From Comamonadaceae bacterium (lineage in GTDB: Bacteria; Pseudomonadota; Gammaproteobacteria; Burkholderiales; Burkholderiaceae_C): a stretch of DNA of 10,097 nt. The notes beneath the pieces were generated by a model that was not told the DNA's origin, ran no database searches, and saw only the letters and a program-made list of their open reading frames with translations. The stretch lies in contig JAJTBK010000073.1 of the NCBI GenBank assembly GCA_021286965.1, positions 1 to 10,097 on the forward strand, in the 5' to 3' direction. Below are positions 6,692-10,097 of this stretch, piece after piece. How positions within the stretch are numbered: the first letter of the stretch is position 1; each line of letters begins with the position of its first letter. The position numbers and the translations under genes are program-made.

Positions 6692-7705
6692 ATGGCATCC
6701 ATCTCCCTCAAGAACATCGTCAAGCGCTATGGGCACGGCAAGTCCGCCGTGCCCGTCATCCACGGCGTCAACGCCGAGATCAAGGATGGCGAGTTCATCG
6801 TCCTCGTCGGGCCGTCGGGCTGCGGCAAATCGACGCTGCTGCGCATGATCGCCGGGCTCGAAGAGATCACCGGCGGCGAGCTGCGCATTGGCGAACGCGT
6901 GGTCAACAACCTGGAGCCAGCCAAGCGCAACATCGCCATGGTGTTCCAGAACTACGCGCTCTACCCGCACATGAGCAACTACGAGAACATGGCCTACGGC
7001 CTGAAGATCGCCAAGGTGCCCAAGGACGAGATCGCGCGCCGCGTGGACAAGGCCGCCGAGATTCTGCAGCTGTCGCACCTGCTGCAGCGCAAGCCGCGCG
7101 AGCTCTCGGGCGGGCAGCGCCAGCGCGTGGCCATGGGTCGCGCCATCGTGCGCCAGCCGCAGGTGTTTTTGTTCGACGAGCCGCTGTCGAACCTGGACGC
7201 CAAGCTGCGCGGCCAGACGCGCATCCAGATCCAGAAGCTGCACGCCGAGCTCGGCATCACCAGCCTGTTCGTCACGCACGACCAGGTCGAGGCCATGACG
7301 CTGGCGCAGCGCATGATCGTCATGAACGGCGGCAACGTCGAGCAGTTCGGCACGCCCGAGGAGGTGTACCACGCACCCGCCAGCACCTTCGTCGCCGGCT
7401 TCATCGGCTCGCCGCCCATGAACCTGCTGAAAAACGCCCCGGGCGGCCAGGCCGGGCGCATCCTGGGCATTCGCCCCGAGCACCTCGATCTGGTCAGCAG
7501 CGGCGGCTGGGAGTTCAGGATTGAAACCGTGGAGCTGCTGGGCGCCGAACGCCTGCTCTACGGCAAGGTCGGCGCCGACGACATCACGCTGCGCCTGGAA
7601 GAGGGCCTGCCCTACCCCCACCCCGGCGAGACGGCGCGCATCGCCCCGCGCGCCGATCGCCTGCACTGGTTTGACGCCGCCACCGGCCACAGGATCAACC
7701 CATGA
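6692..7705 (+). CDS. ugpC: glycerol-3-phosphate ABC transporter ATP-binding protein
   Basis: The ATPase subunit that powers Ugp import, a MalK-like ABC protein on the inner face of the membrane. The 337-residue product shows Walker [10 protein letters not shown] (40-48), the Q-loop Gln86 in [10 protein letters not shown], signature LSGGQ (138-142), Walker B VFLFDEP (158-164), the D-loop SNLDA and the switch His196. A C-terminal TOBE-type domain follows [13 protein letters not shown], with GIRPEHLDL and [12 protein letters not shown]. The linker between MNLL and GIRPEH is only about 11 residues, some 20 fewer than I recall in E. coli UgpC (356 residues), so one part of the regulatory domain is shortened. 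No Shine-Dalgarno is visible before the ATG. The stop codon overlaps the ugpQ start (ATGA). Confidence 0.96.
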   Translation: MASISLKNIVKRYGHGKSAVPVIHGVNAEIKDGEFIVLVGPSGCGKSTLLRMIAGLEEITGGELRIGERVVNNLEPAKRNIAMVFQNYALYPHMSNYENMAYGLKIAKVPKDEIARRVDKAAEILQLSHLLQRKPRELSGGQRQRVAMGRAIVRQPQVFLFDEPLSNLDAKLRGQTRIQIQKLHAELGITSLFVTHDQVEAMTLAQRMIVMNGGNVEQFGTPEEVYHAPASTFVAGFIGSPPMNLLKNAPGGQAGRILGIRPEHLDLVSSGGWEFRIETVELLGAERLLYGKVGADDITLRLEEGLPYPHPGETARIAPRADRLHWFDAATGHRINP

Positions 7706-8460
7706 GCACCACCACCCTCCCCCCCTGGCCCTACCCGCGCTGGATCGCCCACCGGGGCGCGGGCAAGCTCGCGCCCGAAAACACCCTGGCAGCCTTTCGC
7801 CTCGGGGCACAGCACGGCTGGCGCATGTTCGAGTGCGACGCCAAGCTCTCGGCCGACGGTGTGCTCTTCTTGCTGCACGACGCCACCCTGGAGCGCACCA
7901 GCAACGGCCAGGGCGCGGCTGCCGGCCTGACCCTGGGACAGCTGGCGCAGCTCGACGCCGGCAGCTGGCATTCGCGCGCCTACGCCGGCGAGGGCCTGCC
8001 CACGCTCGAAGCGCTGGCGCGCTTTTGCCTGGCCAACGGCTACCAGCTCAACGTCGAGATCAAGCCCCACCCCGGCCAGGAAGAGGCCACGGGCCGCGCC
8101 GTGGGCGAGCTGCTGGCGCGCATCTGGCCAGCGAGCGCCACGGCGCCGCTGCTGTCCTCGTTCAAAAGCGCCGCCCTGGCCGGTGCGCGCGCCACCGCGC
8201 CGCAGCTGCCGCGCGCCCTGCTGGTCGATCAATGGGCGCCGGCCGATGCCGACCTGCACAGCGCCCAGCAACTGGGCTGCCAGGCCATGGTGCTGAACCA
8301 CGCGCTGTGGGACGCGGCCCGCGTAGCCCTGGTGCACGGCGCCGGCCTGCGCTGCCTGAGCTACACCGTGAACGACGAATGGGCCGCCAAGCGCCTGCTC
8401 GATCTGGGCACCGACGGCATCATCACCGACCGGGTCGATCTGTTCAGCCCGGCGGCATAA
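7702..8460 (+). CDS. ugpQ: cytoplasmic glycerophosphodiester phosphodiesterase
   Basis: UgpQ hydrolyses imported glycerophosphodiesters to sn-glycerol-3-phosphate and an alcohol. The product has 252 residues (E. coli UgpQ about 247) and no signal peptide, consistent with the cytoplasmic type rather than periplasmic GlpQ. The GDPD barrel begins at [17 protein letters not shown], with catalytic His17; metal ligands are Glu44 and Asp46 in [11 protein letters not shown], and Glu119 in NVEIKPH; the second catalytic His is His59 in [13 protein letters not shown]. The C-terminal [24 protein letters not shown] is also typical. The ATG overlaps the ugpC stop by 4 bp, so the two are translationally coupled. 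It ends the cluster, and no obvious terminator separates it from the convergent small gene 6 bp away. Confidence 0.96.
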   Translation: MSTTTLPPWPYPRWIAHRGAGKLAPENTLAAFRLGAQHGWRMFECDAKLSADGVLFLLHDATLERTSNGQGAAAGLTLGQLAQLDAGSWHSRAYAGEGLPTLEALARFCLANGYQLNVEIKPHPGQEEATGRAVGELLARIWPASATAPLLSSFKSAALAGARATAPQLPRALLVDQWAPADADLHSAQQLGCQAMVLNHALWDAARVALVHGAGLRCLSYTVNDEWAAKRLLDLGTDGIITDRVDLFSPAA

Positions 8461-8466
8461 GCCCGG

Positions 8467-8751
8467 CTAGCCGCGCCGCATCAGCGCCTGGGCGCTGGCC
8501 ATGGCCAGCACCAGCGCGCCGTAGGTCAGCATCTTGCCGTCGCGCCCCCAGGCCCACAGGCCGGCCAGCAGCACGACGCAACCCACTGCAGTATTGATAG
8601 CTGCTTGCGCCCACCAGGCAAGCCCTGCAGCCGGTTTTGGCCCCAAAAAGCGGGCCACCAACGCGAGCCACAGCGCCAGCGCCAGGGCCGGGGCAGCAAA
8701 ATTGAACAGGTGGTTGAGCAGGGTGGGCAGGTCCACGGGCGTGACGTACAT
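8467..8751 (-). CDS. small hypothetical inner-membrane protein
   Basis: A 94-residue protein from the ATG at 8751 (MYVTPVDLPTLLNHLF); a TTG one codon earlier is also possible. Three hydrophobic segments are visible at roughly residues 12-36, 44-68 and 73-90, separated by short basic or polar turns (GPKPAAG, GRDGK), so it is probably a three-helix membrane protein. I do not recognise a characterised family. The Shine-Dalgarno is poor. It is convergent with ugpQ and divergent from hemA, with 69 bp between its start and the hemA start. Support for it being real is the coherent hydrophobic pattern, the length, and the lack of a better gene in this gap. Confidence 0.7.
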   Translation of the reverse strand: MYVTPVDLPTLLNHLFNFAAPALALALWLALVARFLGPKPAAGLAWWAQAAINTAVGCVVLLAGLWAWGRDGKMLTYGALVLAMASAQALMRRG

Positions 8752-8775
8752 CAAGATTTGTGCAGCGCCGCAATC

Positions 8776-8786
8776 CCGCAGTGCGG
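8776..8786. repeat. 11-bp palindrome in the hemA upstream region
   Basis: CCGCA and TGCGG flank one central base. It overlaps the place where the hemA -35 box should be (about 8784-8789), so it could be an operator, but such a short GC palindrome may occur by chance here. Confidence 0.25.
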
Positions 8787-8806
8787 CACTGGACGCCGCG
8801 CAATTT

Positions 8807-8812
8807 TATAAT
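8807..8812 (+). promoter_or_regulatory. hemA -10 promoter element (TATAAT)
   Basis: A perfect TATAAT sits in a local AT island (CAATTTTATAAT) within GC-rich DNA and ends 8 bp before the hemA ATG. Transcription should start around 8818-8821, giving an mRNA with almost no leader. No good -35 hexamer is seen 16-18 bp upstream. Confidence 0.7.
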
Positions 8813-8820
8813 CCGCGCCC

Positions 8821-10097
8821 ATGGCAGTCTGGGCCTTAGGCATCAACCACAAAACCGCGCCGCTCGATCTGCGCGGCCGCTTTGCGTTTGCGCTCGACCA
8901 GATCGCGCCCACGCTGCAGGGCCTGCGCCAGACGCTGACCGAGCGCACCCAGCACCCGCAGGTGGAAACCGCCATCATCTCCACCTGCAACCGCACCGAG
9001 ATTTACTGCGCCGCCGCCCAGCCGGCGCTGGAGCACACCCTGGGCTGGCTGGCCGAGACCGGCGGCGTGCAGGCCAACGTGCTGCGCTCGCACTCCTACA
9101 CCCTGCAAGACGGCCTGGTGGCGCGCCACGCCTTTCGCGTCGCCAGCGGGCTCGATTCGATGGTGCTGGGCGAGGCGCAAATCCTCGGCCAGATGAAGGA
9201 CGCGGTGCGCGCCGCCGAAGGCGCGGGCGCCCTGGGCAGCACGCTCAACCAGCTCTTTCAGCGCAGCTTTGCCGTCGCCAAGGAGGTGCGCACCAGCACC
9301 GACATCGGCGCGCACAGCATCAGCATGGCCGCCGCCGCCGTGCGCCTGGCCAGCCAGCTGTTCGAAGACCTGGGCCGCACGCGCGTGCTGTTCGTCGGCG
9401 CGGGCGAGATGATCGAGCTGTGCGCCACGCACTTTGCCGCGCGCAACCCCAAGCAGATCGCCATCGCCAACCGCACGCTGGAGCGCGGCGAGAAGCTCGC
9501 CACCCGCTTTGGCGGCGAGGTGATGCGCCTGTCCGACCTGCCCGAGCGCCTGCACGAATTCGACATCGTGGTGAGCTGCACCGCCAGCACCCTGCCCATC
9601 GTGGGCCTGGGCGCCGTGGAGCGCGCACTCAAGAAGCGCCGCCACCGCCCCATGTTCATGGTGGACCTGGCCGTGCCGCGCGACATCGAGCCCGAGGTCA
9701 AGCAGCTCGAAGACGTGTACCTCTACACCGTGGACGACCTGGCCAGCGTGGTGCAGACCGCCCAGGCCAACCGCCAGGCGGCCGTGGCGCAGGCCGAGGC
9801 CATCATCGACGCGGGCGTGCAGAGCTTCATGCACTGGATGGACCAGCGCCACCCAGAGCACGGCGTGGTGCCGCTGATCCGCCAGATCCAGGACCAGGCA
9901 GACGTGTGGCGCACCATCGAACTCGACCGCGCGCGCAAGCGCCTGGCCAAGGGCGAGGACATCGACACCGTGCTCGACGCGCTCTCGCGCGGCCTCGCGC
10001 AGAAGATGCTGCACGGCACCCTGGCCGAACTGCGCGCGGGCGACGCCCAGGCGCGCCAGCAAACGGCGCAGACCGTCTCGCGCCTGTTCCTGCGCTC
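8821..10097 (+). CDS. hemA: glutamyl-tRNA reductase (partial, right edge)
   Basis: HemA reduces glutamyl-tRNA(Glu) to glutamate-1-semialdehyde with NADPH, the committed step of C5-pathway tetrapyrrole synthesis. The ATG at 8821 gives [20 protein letters not shown], aligning directly with the E. coli N-terminus ([14 protein letters not shown]), so no other start is plausible. The catalytic Cys56 lies in [31 protein letters not shown] and [23 protein letters not shown] are diagnostic; the NADPH domain has VGAGE at 192-196; [13 protein letters not shown] and YLYTVDDL precede the C-terminal helical dimerisation domain. The window ends after 425 complete codons without a stop, about the usual family length, so only a few residues are missing. 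There is no Shine-Dalgarno; the -10 box lies just 8 bp upstream. In related bacteria prfA usually follows. Confidence 0.97.
   Translation, partial: MAVWALGINHKTAPLDLRGRFAFALDQIAPTLQGLRQTLTERTQHPQVETAIISTCNRTEIYCAAAQPALEHTLGWLAETGGVQANVLRSHSYTLQDGLVARHAFRVASGLDSMVLGEAQILGQMKDAVRAAEGAGALGSTLNQLFQRSFAVAKEVRTSTDIGAHSISMAAAAVRLASQLFEDLGRTRVLFVGAGEMIELCATHFAARNPKQIAIANRTLERGEKLATRFGGEVMRLSDLPERLHEFDIVVSCTASTLPIVGLGAVERALKKRRHRPMFMVDLAVPRDIEPEVKQLEDVYLYTVDDLASVVQTAQANRQAAVAQAEAIIDAGVQSFMHWMDQRHPEHGVVPLIRQIQDQADVWRTIELDRARKRLAKGEDIDTVLDALSRGLAQKMLHGTLAELRAGDAQARQQTAQTVSRLFLR

Noticed and set aside
8451..8474. Inverted repeat GCGGC / GCCGC at the end of ugpQ as a bidirectional terminator
   Set aside because: The stem is only 5 bp with a 13-nt loop, and there is no T-run on either side.
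8836..10062. 408-codon minus-strand open frame opposite hemA
   Set aside because: HemA is unmistakable on the plus strand. The antisense product has repetitive Ala/His/Gly/Leu composition from codon bias.

Overview
The window looks like chromosomal DNA of a high-GC betaproteobacterium, most likely Burkholderiales, family Comamonadaceae (Acidovorax-like). The reasons are the strong G/C third-position bias, an E. coli-type 410-residue SerA beside a DUF3683-type FAD oxidase, and a hemA promoter of the form TATAAT just before the ATG. This assignment is an inference from composition and protein resemblance, not from a database search.

Layout. Positions 1-1433 (minus) hold the N-terminal 477 residues of a large FAD-linked oxidoreductase that runs off the left edge. 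Upstream of it on the same strand is serA (1547-2779). A 277-bp divergent intergenic region (2780-3056) separates serA from a complete glycerol-3-phosphate uptake cluster on the plus strand: ugpB (3057-4370), a perfect hairpin terminator, ugpA (4433-5314), ugpE (5316-6164), a two-gene DUF4160-DUF2442 cassette (6171-6663), ugpC (6692-7705) and ugpQ (7702-8460). A small three-helix membrane protein (8467-8751, minus) lies tail-to-tail with ugpQ. It is divergent from hemA (8821 to the right edge), which lacks only its last few residues.

Function. UgpB, UgpA, UgpE and UgpC form the periplasmic binding protein, two permeases and ATPase of an ABC importer for sn-glycerol-3-phosphate and glycerophosphodiesters. 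UgpQ hydrolyses the diesters in the cytoplasm. SerA makes phosphohydroxypyruvate for serine synthesis; E. coli SerA can also reduce 2-oxoglutarate to D-2-hydroxyglutarate, so the adjacent FAD oxidase could be its recycling partner. HemA opens the C5 tetrapyrrole pathway.

The most unusual element is the DUF4160-DUF2442 pair inside the ugp operon, between the permease and ATPase genes. DUF4160 is clearly lower in GC than its neighbours, and a heptamer tandem repeat abuts the downstream junction. Other points are a strong terminator after ugpB inside the operon, a probable leaderless hemA mRNA, a shortened C-terminal region in UgpC and GACA-containing repeats upstream of ugpB. No RNA genes, insertion sequences or CRISPR arrays were seen.
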